The notes under the pieces were generated by a model that saw only the letters and a list, made by a program, of their open reading frames with translations, was not told the DNA's origin and ran no database searches. Shown piece after piece: positions 37,549-46,200 of a stretch of DNA of 64,000 nt. Where the stretch lies: the NCBI RefSeq assembly GCF_009834915.1, contig NZ_WVHS01000003.1, forward strand, positions 248,001 through 312,000, in the 5' to 3' direction. This DNA comes from Hufsiella ginkgonis. GTDB lineage: Bacteria > Bacteroidota > Bacteroidia > Sphingobacteriales > Sphingobacteriaceae. The translations under genes were made by a program, and so were the position numbers. Numbering within the stretch: the stretch's first letter is position 1; every line of letters starts with the position of its first letter.

Positions 37549-39069
37549 ATGAAGGGTAAAGACCAAACAGAAAAACTCGACATCTCCCGGAGAGATTTTG
37601 TAAAGAACGGAGCCGTAGCTGCGGCTGCGTTCACCATTGTGCCCCGCCATGTACTTGGCAAGGGCTTTAGAGCGCCAAGCGACACTTTATACATCGCATC
37701 TGTGGGTGTGGGCGGTAAAGGCGAAAGCGACATCAACGGTTTTATGGGCAGCGGAAAAGCAAAAATGGCTTTCCTTTGCGATGTTGACCAGTCAAGGGGA
37801 AAAAGAACGTTCGAGAAATATCCCGAAGCAAAACGCTATGTGGATTGGAGAGAAATGTTCGACAAGGAGCACAAAAATTTCGATGCGGTATCGGTGTCTA
37901 CACCAGACCATACCCACGCGGTGGTAGGCTCTGCTTCCATCACCCTGGGTAAACATACCTGGATCCAGAAACCCCTGGCACACGACGTATTCGAAGCACG
38001 TTTGCTTGCCAAACTCGCTAAGAAGCACAAAGTTATTACCCAGATGGGTAACCAGGGCTCTTCGAACGACGGCGTGCGCCAGATGAGAGAGTGGTTCGAT
38101 GCAGGCATTATCGGCGATGTACAGGAAGTATATTGCTGGACCAACCGCCCGGTATGGCCGCAAGGCAACAATATGAAATGGCCCTCTAAGCCTGGTACGG
38201 CTCCTGCCGACCTGAACTGGGACCTCTGGCAGGGTACCGCACCTGCAAAACCTTTCCCGGCAATGGCTGCAGAAGGCGGTATCGACCTCGTTCCGTTTAA
38301 CTGGAGAGGCTGGTGGGATTATGGTACAGGCGTATTGGGCGACATGGGTGCGCACATTCTCGAGGCGCCTATGAGCGTACTTAACCTCGGTTATGTGAGC
38401 AGCGTGCAAACCAGCGTAAGCGGTGGCGGATCACTCGAAACCGGTCCTGCATCTAACTACACCATCATGACCTTCCCTAAAACAGATAAGACCAAAGGCC
38501 CGGTTCGTGTACACTGGATGGACGGTGGTATGATCCCTCCTCGTCCGGAGGAACTTGACCCGGCCGAAGCATTCGGCAGCGGCGATGGTGGCATGCTCTT
38601 TATCGGCAGCAAAGGCAAAATGACTGCCGGTTGCTATTCGGCGAGAGCGCGCCTGCTCCCGGTATCTAGAATGGACGAGGTGAACGTACCTGAAAAGTTC
38701 GCGCGTGTTACCAACGGTGCCGACGGCCACTACGCACAGTGGGTACAGGCCTGCCTGGACGGTTATGGAAAAGGTGTGGTGAGCTCTCCGTTCGAGAAAG
38801 CTGCCCTCTTAACCGAAGCTATGCTGATGTGTAACCTCGCCATCCGTGGTGTGAACGTACCAAAAGCAGCTGTTGCGGCACCTCCTGCAACTGCCGGAAC
38901 CGGTGCGGCAACCCCGGGTGCAGGTATGCGCCAGCGCGGCCCGCAATTCCCTGCCCGTTACATTAACCTGAACTGGGATGCGGCGAACATGAAGGTAACC
39001 AACGTTGACGAAGTGAACCAGTTCGTTAAACGCGAGTACCGTGCGCCATGGAAACCAAGCGGCGTTTAA
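37549..39069 (+). CDS. Tat-exported Gfo/Idh/MocA-family oxidoreductase
   Basis: 506 residues. A twin-arginine signal (ISRRDFVKNGAVAAAAFTIV) shows export with bound cofactor. The Rossmann start is IASVGVGGKGESDINGF, followed by the family EKP-equivalent QKPLAHDVFEARLLAK and MGNQGSSNDGVRQM. The active-site region GDMGAHILEAPMSVL is typical of the secreted Bacteroidota/Planctomycetes branch. It likely oxidises or epimerises a sugar with NAD(P) in the periplasm. An odd Ala/Pro/Gly/Thr-rich insert (about 437-465, with VAAPPATAGTGAATPGAG) precedes the C-terminus. A terminator follows at 39097. Confidence 0.9.
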   Translation: MKGKDQTEKLDISRRDFVKNGAVAAAAFTIVPRHVLGKGFRAPSDTLYIASVGVGGKGESDINGFMGSGKAKMAFLCDVDQSRGKRTFEKYPEAKRYVDWREMFDKEHKNFDAVSVSTPDHTHAVVGSASITLGKHTWIQKPLAHDVFEARLLAKLAKKHKVITQMGNQGSSNDGVRQMREWFDAGIIGDVQEVYCWTNRPVWPQGNNMKWPSKPGTAPADLNWDLWQGTAPAKPFPAMAAEGGIDLVPFNWRGWWDYGTGVLGDMGAHILEAPMSVLNLGYVSSVQTSVSGGGSLETGPASNYTIMTFPKTDKTKGPVRVHWMDGGMIPPRPEELDPAEAFGSGDGGMLFIGSKGKMTAGCYSARARLLPVSRMDEVNVPEKFARVTNGADGHYAQWVQACLDGYGKGVVSSPFEKAALLTEAMLMCNLAIRGVNVPKAAVAAPPATAGTGAATPGAGMRQRGPQFPARYINLNWDAANMKVTNVDEVNQFVKREYRAPWKPSGV

Positions 39070-39096
39070 TTCAGACTCAACAATCCCCCAATAACT

Positions 39097-39132
39097 ACAG
39101 GAGGAGGCCCAAAAGCTTGCCTCCTGTTTTTG
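39097..39132 (+). terminator. Terminator of the Gfo/Idh/MocA gene
   Basis: ACAGGAGG pairs with CCTCCTGT around a 15-nt loop, followed by TTTTTG. The GH35 promoter box begins three bases later. Confidence 0.7.
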
Positions 39133-39134
39133 TT

Positions 39135-39142
39135 TAGATTTG
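39135..39142 (+). promoter_or_regulatory. -7 box of the GH35 gene (TAGATTTG)
   Basis: Perfect TAnnTTTG match, 5 nt before the ATG at 39148. It argues against the earlier in-frame TTG at 39130 and implies a leaderless mRNA. Confidence 0.55.
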
Positions 39143-39147
39143 TGCCC

Positions 39148-41772
39148 ATGAAGCTGATCGTACCTGTAAAGAACAGTTTGGTTTTATTGCTGCTGGCGTT
39201 TTTTCTCAGAAGCTATGCGCAGCAAACGATGCCTGTTGCGCGTAACGACCATATTTTCCCCGCTTCCGCGGCAGCGAAACCGTTTATCGACTATGATAGC
39301 CGTGGTTTCCTGGTAAACGGGAAACGTATGTTCGTGGTATCGGCCGGGATGGAGTATGCCCGCGTGCCGCATGAGCTGTGGGAAGACCGGTTGGTGAAAC
39401 TAAAGCGAGCCGGGTTTAACACCGTGGAAATGTATACGTTCTGGAATTTTCATGAACCGAAGGAAGGCTGGTTCGACTTTTCGGGCGACCAGGACCTCGA
39501 TGCCTACCTGCGGCTGATCAAAAAGCTCGGCATGTATGCCATCGTGCGGGTAGGCCCGTACTATTGCGGCGAATGGAACTTTGGCGGGTACCCTGTCTGG
39601 CTTAAGTTTAAGCCCGGGTTGCGTGTGCGCGAAGACAACCCGCAATTCCTGGCCGCGGTCGGTAAGTTCTTTGACAAGCTGATCCCTATCGTCTCGGCTA
39701 ACCAGGTGCACAAGGGCGGTGCGGTGATCATGGTGCAATTGGAAAACGAGCACCCCGAGAGCTGGGGCAACATCGTGCCAAACGGCTATTTCAAATACCT
39801 GGCCGATAAAACCGTATCGCTTGGCCTCGAGGTCCCTTATTTCTTTAGCGGCTTGCATCCGGGTAACGACCCGGCAGGCAACCTTAAAAGCCTCGACGAT
39901 GCCAAACGTCCCAATCCATGGTTCTCCACGGAATACTGGGGGGTGTGGTTTTTTAACTATGGCGCACAGCCGCAGGATTCTACGATCTATGACCGGCGCA
40001 CCTGGAAGATCATCGCCCATGGCGGAAATGGCTACAATGTGTATATGGCGCACGGGGGAAGTAATTTCGGGTACAATAACGACCGCGACATGGCTGCCTC
40101 GTATGACTACGGCGCGGCTATCGGCCAAACGGGCGATCTGCGGCCAATTTATTACGGCTTTAAACGTGCCGCCTGGTTTGCCCGCAGCTTCCAGGAGATC
40201 CTGGCGAATAGTAAAGATGGCGGGAACAGCTACCGGTGGATGGTGCGTGACACCTCGATCAAGATCAATGCGCGGATAAGCCCGGCGGGAAACATCGCTT
40301 TTGCAGATAACCCGAAAGCCCGCGCTGCGCTGGTGCGTATCGTTCCGCCAAAGACGCTGAAACCGGCGCTTCCGGTTACGGTGAGGCTTGCGCCGGGCGA
40401 GATCATGCCGGTGGTCAACCAGTTCCAGGCGGCGCCCGGGATCAGCCTGGAATGGAACGCTTCCCGAATATTTGGTATCGTTACCAGGGATAAAACCACC
40501 ACGATGATTACTTATGGCGATCCGGGTTCAACGGCCTCGTTATACTTTAAAATTACGGGCGCCGCCGGCCCAATTACGGTAACGAAAAATTTTAAGCAGC
40601 TAGGGTCTGGCATCATTGCCTTCTCGGCACCGGTTGCGGCGCCGGCGCCGGCCTCGTATGTGTTGGCGGCCGGGGACCGGCAGCTGCAGGTGCTGGTACT
40701 TAGCAAGGCGCACGCACAACGATGCTGGATCGTGGAGGACGAAACCGGCCGCGGAAACAGCGATATCGTGGTGGGTTCTTCTGTGGTTACTTATGCGGGC
40801 TATCGGCCGGCAAAACGCGCGTATGGCCCCGGTGCCGCCGGTCCTGATCAACAGGTCATTGTTACTGAGGTTCCATTGGGCAAGAAGCTTAAATCGCCAG
40901 CCTGGATCTTTAAACCGGGCGCCTTAAAATTGAATCCTGTTGAAGCGGTAGGGGATACGCCCGTCGGTCTGCCCGTGTTGTCCTCCTGGGAAATGAAAAG
41001 CGCTTCGGTCCCTGCCCTGGTTACTTTTGATGATAAAAACTGGAAACAAAGTAAGCCGCCGTTGCAGATGGGTGCTGATGGCGATATTACCGCGAACGCC
41101 TGGTATCGTACACAGCTCAAGGTAGCCGAAACCGGCGATTATATTCTACGGTTTAAAAATATTCGTGAGCGGGCCTCGGTGTTTCTGAACGGAACGCGGA
41201 TCGACTCCGGCGAGATGGAGAACAAGGCGGTGCAGATGCGCCTGGAGTCGGGCAAAACAAACACGTTGTCGGTTTTCGCGTCGCATAACGGGCGTAATAA
41301 GCTGCTCTTTTACCGGGGCGTGCTGGATACGATAGACGCGAAAGGCATCAGCGGCGAAGTCACGTTGACCAAAGCCGTTAAAGGTGCGTCGTCTGTGGCG
41401 GTTGAAAACTGGAAGATGAAAGGCGGCGCAGGAACGGATACCCTCGGCGGATGGTCGCCGTTTAAGCTGGTTGCAGACCGGGGGCCGGTTTTTTACCGGT
41501 CGGCATTCAATCTTGCAGCGTCTCCGGGTTACGGCACGACCTGGCGGGTGATCACCACCAGCCTTGGCCACGGCTCGGTTTGGGTGAACGGGCATCATTT
41601 GGGGCGATACCCCGAGAAGATCAAGATCAATGGATTGTATATCCCTGAGCCCTGGTTGAGGGAGGGACGAAATGAAATCGTGATATTTGATGAAGATGGA
41701 ACGTCACCGCTAAAGGTTTCTATCCGGGCGGAAACGGCTGCCGGTCGCGAAACAGTTATTTTTACCATGTAA
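39148..41772 (+). CDS. GH35 beta-galactosidase
   Basis: 874 residues from the ATG at 39148; signal peptide about 1-24 (RSYAQ). The GH35 TIM barrel (about 45-370) shows GMEYARVPHELWEDRLVKLK, GFNTVEMYTFWNFHEP, the acid/base Glu E142 in YYCGEWNFGGYPVW and the likely nucleophile E262 in FSTEYWGVWF, with HGGSNFGYNND nearby. C-terminal beta-sandwich domains include the galactose-binding-like VWVNGHHLGRYPEKI. It should release terminal beta-linked galactose in the periplasm from oligosaccharides delivered by the SusCD systems. It lies directly after a terminator with its own promoter. Confidence 0.93.
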   Translation: MKLIVPVKNSLVLLLLAFFLRSYAQQTMPVARNDHIFPASAAAKPFIDYDSRGFLVNGKRMFVVSAGMEYARVPHELWEDRLVKLKRAGFNTVEMYTFWNFHEPKEGWFDFSGDQDLDAYLRLIKKLGMYAIVRVGPYYCGEWNFGGYPVWLKFKPGLRVREDNPQFLAAVGKFFDKLIPIVSANQVHKGGAVIMVQLENEHPESWGNIVPNGYFKYLADKTVSLGLEVPYFFSGLHPGNDPAGNLKSLDDAKRPNPWFSTEYWGVWFFNYGAQPQDSTIYDRRTWKIIAHGGNGYNVYMAHGGSNFGYNNDRDMAASYDYGAAIGQTGDLRPIYYGFKRAAWFARSFQEILANSKDGGNSYRWMVRDTSIKINARISPAGNIAFADNPKARAALVRIVPPKTLKPALPVTVRLAPGEIMPVVNQFQAAPGISLEWNASRIFGIVTRDKTTTMITYGDPGSTASLYFKITGAAGPITVTKNFKQLGSGIIAFSAPVAAPAPASYVLAAGDRQLQVLVLSKAHAQRCWIVEDETGRGNSDIVVGSSVVTYAGYRPAKRAYGPGAAGPDQQVIVTEVPLGKKLKSPAWIFKPGALKLNPVEAVGDTPVGLPVLSSWEMKSASVPALVTFDDKNWKQSKPPLQMGADGDITANAWYRTQLKVAETGDYILRFKNIRERASVFLNGTRIDSGEMENKAVQMRLESGKTNTLSVFASHNGRNKLLFYRGVLDTIDAKGISGEVTLTKAVKGASSVAVENWKMKGGAGTDTLGGWSPFKLVADRGPVFYRSAFNLAASPGYGTTWRVITTSLGHGSVWVNGHHLGRYPEKIKINGLYIPEPWLREGRNEIVIFDEDGTSPLKVSIRAETAAGRETVIFTM

Positions 41773-41780
41773 TACTTTTG
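41773..41780 (+). promoter_or_regulatory. Possible -7 box before the small secreted protein genes (TACTTTTG)
   Basis: Perfect TAnnTTTG match immediately after the GH35 stop; a second, weaker box TAATTTCG is at 41833-41840, 54 nt before the ATG at 41895. Either could serve. Confidence 0.4.
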
Positions 41781-41894
41781 TTTTAAAGGTCGCCTTTTAT
41801 ACGAATCATGAAACATTTCCGTTAAAATTGAATAATTTCGTGATCGAACTGTACACAGAAAAACTAAATAGCTAAGAAAAAACAAATTATTAAA

Positions 41895-42302
41895 ATGAAA
41901 AAAATCGCATTATCATTTGCCCTGGTCCTTTTTACTGCCGTAATGAGCTTTGCCGCCGGTATTGACGGCGCCTGGAAGGGTTTGGTGGAAGGACAGTACA
42001 AAATTACAGCCGATCTTAAAACAGAGGGCGGAAAAGTATCAGGCGTATTGGCCCTGACAGACCCCAACCCGAAGTCAGAGAATCCCGACGATGCGGGCTA
42101 CACACCGTTTGTCGCCGCACAGATGGGCAAAAACACCATTACAGAAGGTAAGGCGGAAGGCGAAAAGGTCACCTTTACTACCTTGTTCAATGAAAAGCCG
42201 ATCGTTTATACTGGTACCCTCACCGGCGATAAACTGGTGTTAACCACCACGTACAACAACTCGCCGATCAAGATCACTCTTACCCGGGTGGTGGCTAAGT
42301 AA
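41895..42302 (+). CDS. Small secreted beta-rich protein (135 aa), paralogue 1
   Basis: Signal peptide about 1-21 (MSFAAG), then IDGAWKGLVEGQYKITADLK, GGKVSGVLAL, and a C-terminal strand series ending KITLTRVVAK. The sequence is all beta in character with no cysteine and no catalytic motif. It resembles the next gene in plan (xGxWxG...GKVSG...K.TLxRV). I do not recognise a named family. It may be a periplasmic lipocalin-like or binding protein of the sugar locus, a guess from size and context. Confidence 0.75.
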   Translation: MKKIALSFALVLFTAVMSFAAGIDGAWKGLVEGQYKITADLKTEGGKVSGVLALTDPNPKSENPDDAGYTPFVAAQMGKNTITEGKAEGEKVTFTTLFNEKPIVYTGTLTGDKLVLTTTYNNSPIKITLTRVVAK

Positions 42303-42320
42303 TTTTTAATAACGAACAGG

Positions 42321-42352
42321 AAAGGGTTAGCAGTAATGCGAGCCCTTTTTTT
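42321..42352 (+). terminator. Terminator between the two small paralogues
   Basis: AAAGGGTT pairs with AGCCCTTT (one G-T pair), followed by a run of T. Confidence 0.65.
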
Positions 42353-42372
42353 AGTAAATAACAAATATTTTT

Positions 42373-42720
42373 ATGATGAAGAAGGTATTGCTGCTGGCTT
42401 GTGTGTGTTTGATCTTTAGTGTGTGTTATGCTGCTTCGACGGTAAACGGCCGCTGGGCGGGAACCGTTGGCGGACAGTTCGACGTATCAGTGAACATTAA
42501 AGAAGTGAAGGGGAAAGTGTCGGGCACGGTAACCTCCCAGATCGGCGACGCGCCGCTTACCGGCGGGGTGATCACCGGGAATAACATTACCTTTAAGGAA
42601 ATGTCGTACAACGGTATTTCGCTCTCTTATGTAAAGGGAAAGATCGTTGGCGATAAGATGGATATCACCGTCGGGTTCCAGGGGCAGGACATGAAAGGGA
42701 CGTTGAAGAGGGTGAAGTAG
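42373..42720 (+). CDS. Small secreted beta-rich protein (115 aa), paralogue 2
   Basis: The start is ATGATG, so it may begin at 42373 or 42376. Signal peptide ends VCYAAS, then VNGRWAGTVGGQFDVSVNIK, KGKVSGTVTS, ITFKEMSYNG and the C-terminus MKGTLKRVK. Spacing and motifs parallel the upstream 135-residue protein, so the two are diverged tandem paralogues; this copy lacks an internal acidic stretch of about 20 residues. Function unknown. A large nested hairpin follows at 42745. Confidence 0.72.
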   Translation: MMKKVLLLACVCLIFSVCYAASTVNGRWAGTVGGQFDVSVNIKEVKGKVSGTVTSQIGDAPLTGGVITGNNITFKEMSYNGISLSYVKGKIVGDKMDITVGFQGQDMKGTLKRVK

Positions 42721-42744
42721 CTATCTCCCGGCCTGCCGGTCAGT

Positions 42745-42836
42745 AACGCAAAAGCGCAAACGTTTTTGTACAAAGGGCGCAAAGAGGTAACAGTCTTTGC
42801 GCCCTTTGTGCGAATTTCCGTTGCGCTCTTTGCGTT
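42745..42836. terminator. Nested GCGCAAAG-word inverted repeat / terminator
   Basis: The inner perfect 16-bp stem ACAAAGGGCGCAAAGA (42770-42785) pairs with 42794-42809 around GGTAACAG. An outer imperfect stem of about 18 bp (AACGCAAAAGCGCAAACG with CGTTGCGCTCTTTGCGTT) encloses it, followed by CTTTTTTT. Confidence 0.7.
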
Positions 42837-42946
42837 TCTTTTTTTATAAACATTACGTTAATATTCGCCGCTGTACATAACCTCTTTATAACATTCCCTT
42901 GTTGTAATCATAGCAACACATTAACATCCGCTTAAAGCCGTCCCGG

Positions 42947-42954
42947 TACTTTTG
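42947..42954 (+). promoter_or_regulatory. -7 box upstream of a 41-codon ORF (TACTTTTG)
   Basis: Perfect TAnnTTTG match, 22 nt before the ATG at 42977. A CCTGC/GCAGG stem lies between them. It could alternatively be the distal promoter of SusCD operon 2. Confidence 0.4.
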
Positions 42955-42976
42955 CCTGCAAATAAACAAGCAGGCT

Positions 42977-43102
42977 ATGGAACTTCGATCAACCAAGATA
43001 CAGGCGCTCTCCCGCCGTTTTCTGCTCCCTCCCGGGTTAACTGCCAATGCCGCAGCCATAGGTGATCTTGATAAAATTCGGAACAAATTAGATACGATTT
43101 GA
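42977..43102 (+). CDS. Possible small protein or leader (41 aa)
   Basis: ORF starting MELRSTKIQALSRRFLLPPG and ending KIRNKLDTI. It is basic with no signal peptide or membrane segment. It has a good -7 box upstream, and its stop codon lies inside the TTTGATACA operator-like word (43098-43106). No homologue comes to mind; it may be non-coding leader sequence. Confidence 0.3.
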   Translation: MELRSTKIQALSRRFLLPPGLTANAAAIGDLDKIRNKLDTI

Positions 43103-43140
43103 TACACTGAATGATTGACGATCAGATTGCCATTAAATTG
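43098..43140 (+). promoter_or_regulatory. Operator-like word and possible promoter of SusCD operon 2
   Basis: TTTGATACA (43098-43106) resembles TTTGACACA of the operon 3 promoter. TAAATTG (43134-43140, followed by TT) sits 29 nt before the leader ORF start, where the third operon has TACTATTG. The left palindrome half is missing here. Confidence 0.3.
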
Positions 43141-43168
43141 TTACAACTAACCAAACCAATCTAACTGG

Positions 43169-43264
43169 ATGAAAGAAAAAACCACCTTTTTCTTTCGTGG
43201 AATTCTACGGCCCAAAAATATCCGGAGGGCCGGTTTTAAACTCTTTAACCTAATAACATCATGA
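43169..43264 (+). CDS. Leader ORF of SusCD operon 2 (31 aa, overlaps susC by ATGA)
   Basis: Starts MKEKTTFFFRGILRPKNIRR and ends NLITS; its TGA shares bases with the susC ATG at 43261. A similar ORF (MKEKSHFFFAGMLLPKRFQG) precedes the third susC at the same place. Shared pattern: MKEKxxFFFxGxLxPK. The first codons also form a hairpin (ATGAAAGAAAAA with TTTTTCTTTCGT, loop ACCACC) that would hide its own start codon. It may be a translation-coupling leader or an RNA element. Confidence 0.5.
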   Translation: MKEKTTFFFRGILRPKNIRRAGFKLFNLITS

Positions 43265-46200
43265 GAAAAAATCTACTGAAATGGCAAGACCATGGTTCGT
43301 ATCACCCGGACATGGCAGCTCGCAAACTGTCCCAAAGAATGGCGCGCGTAATAGCATGCGTACTGTTTCTCGTATTCATTTCTGCGAGCGTATTTGCACA
43401 AACCAACGTAAGCGGGATAGTGACCGATGAGAAAAACCAGCCTCTTCCCGGCGTTACGGTTACATTAAAAAGCACGCCGCCCCGCAGCACCAGTACGGAT
43501 GCGTCAGGTAAATATACCATGACCGCGGTGGGCGACAAAGACGTCCTGGTATTTTCCTTCGTGGGATATACGCCGCGGGAGATATCGCCAGGTAAACAAG
43601 CCACACTTAATGTTGCCCTCGAGCCTGATGCAAAGGCGTTAAGCGAAGTGGTGGTAGTAGGTTACGGCGTACAGAAGAAAGCCAACCTGACAGGTGCGGT
43701 TGACCAGGTAACGGCTGCATCGCTGCAAAACCGGCCCATTCCCAACCTTAGCCAGGGACTGCAGGGTGTAATGCCCAACCTGAACATCAAAATGATGGAC
43801 GGCAGGCCCACCCAGGCGCCCGCTTACAATATCAGGGGAACTACTTCGATCGGCCAGGGCGGAAGCGCATTGGTGCTGATCGATGGCTTTGAAGGCGATC
43901 CCAGTCTGCTGAACCCTAATGACATCGAAAGCGTTTCCATGCTGAAGGACGCCGCGTCGGCTGCGATCTACGGGGCAAGGGGGGCGTTTGGCGTGGTACT
44001 TATCAGCACCAAGAAAGCAAAAAAAGGCGCAACCAGCATCGACTACTCTACCAACCTATCGCTGAAACAACCCATGCAGGTGCCTGATTTCGTAACCGAT
44101 GGTTATCTCTGGTCGAAGATGTTCGCTGAAGCTTTCGTGAATGGCGACGGCGCGTTTCCGCAGAATGTGAATAAAACACAGAAATTCTCCCAGGCGTATC
44201 TCGACGAGTTCAGGAAAAGAGCAGAGTCGGGGCAGCCGTACAACGAGATCGACGTAAACCCGGCCACCGGCGAATACACTTATTACGGAAGCACCGACTG
44301 GTACGGTCATCTCTACAAAAAGAGCAATGGCGCGGCAGAGAACAACCTCTCTGTCAGCGGAAGCAATGAAAAAACGTCGTTCCTGGTATCCGGTCGCTTT
44401 CTTACCCAGGACGGGCTGTTCCGGTATAATTCTGACGATTACGATATGCAGAATATCCGTGCAAGAGGCTCCATCAATGTGTTTAAGTGGCTAAGCATCG
44501 AAAACAACGCGGATTATTCGGTGATGAACTACCATACCCCTCTCAACGTGGGTGAAGGCGGCGGGATCTGGAGAAACATCGCCGATGAAGGCCACCCTAC
44601 CGTACCGCTGCTGAACCCGGACGGGTCGCTCACCTTTAGCTCGGTATATACTGTAGGCGATTATTACTACGGCAAGAACGGCATCGATAGCAAAAAGAAG
44701 GTGTTCAGGAACATCACCGGGCTGAGGTCTAATTTCTTTGGCAACAAGTTCCGGGTAAATGCCGATTTTACGTTCCGTAACACCAACAATGACGCGGAGC
44801 AAAAACGCGTTCAGGTGCCTTACAGCACCAACAAAGGTGTAACTGCTTTCGTGGGTACCACTACCAACGACCTATTATTCGATCAGCGGGAAACACAATA
44901 CCTGGCCACCAATATTTACGGAGAATACGAAAATACCTTCGCTTCTGACCATTACGTAAAATTAATGGCCGGTTATAACTACGAAGAGTCTACTTATAAC
45001 CGCATTGCCACCCAGCGGAACGGGATCATCTTTGAAGATGCTACCGACCTGAACCTGGTGCTCGGACAGGCCATCACCACCGGCGGAGGCTATGAGAAAT
45101 GGGCTATTTTGGGCGGCTTCTCCCGGCTGAACTATTCTTTTAAAGACCGCTACCTGCTGGAGGTGAACGCACGCTACGACGGCTCTTCTAAATTCCCGGC
45201 AGACCAGCGTTACGGTTTCTTCCCGTCGGTTTCTGCCGGTTGGAGGATTAACCAGGAGCCTTTCTGGAAAGTGTCGCCGGAATTGGTTTCCGACCTGAAA
45301 CTAAGGGCCTCTTACGGATCACTGGGTAACGGGAACATCAACTCGTACGTTTACCAGGAGATCTTTAACATCAGCCAGTCTGGCGTGATCCTGGGTGGTG
45401 TTCGTCCGCAAACCACCGGTCAGCCCGCGGTACTTCCTAACGGGATCACCTGGGAAACTTCTACCACTACCAACTTTGGCCTCGACCTGTCGATGCTGAA
45501 CAGCCGCCTCACCTTTACGGGAGATGCGTACGTGCGCAATACCACCGACATGTTTACCGTGGGCTTATCTGCCCCTGCCGTGTTCGGCGCTTCGGTGCCA
45601 AAAGGAAACTATGCCGACTTGCGCACTAGGGGCTGGGAGCTTTCACTTTCGTGGAGAGACAGGATCGGCAAATCGGGCAAACCATTCAACTACAACGTTA
45701 GGGCGACCCTGGCCGACAACAAATCGAAGATCACCCGTTACAACAACCCGGATAAGCTGCTGAGCGACTATTATGTCGGGCAAACGATCGGTGAGATATG
45801 GGGTTATGAAACGGAAGGTTTCTTTATCGACCAGAAAGATATCGATAGCCATGCCAAACAAAGCCCGCAGATGAGGGCATCGCCGACCAACATCTGGTTC
45901 CCTGGCGATATCAAGCTGAAGGACCTGAACAACGACGGGTTTATCAACACAGGTACCAACACGGTAAGCAACCCCGGCGACCGCCGCATCATCGGCAGCT
46001 CCGCTCCGCGGTACATGTACGGCGTTAACCTGGGCGCCGACTGGAACAGCTTCTTTTTCTCGACCTTCTTTCAGGGGGTGGCCAAACAACAGTGGTACCC
46101 AAGTACCGAAACGGAAATGTTCTGGGGACAGTATAACAGACCTTATAACAATATCCCAACCTTCCACGTCGGGAATATGTGGACGCCTGACAATACCGAT

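Noticed and set aside
42886-43107. Minus-strand 73-residue ORF before SusCD 2
   Set aside because: Cys/Arg-rich with no domain, no -7 box seen, and it overlaps the better supported plus-strand ORF and operator region.
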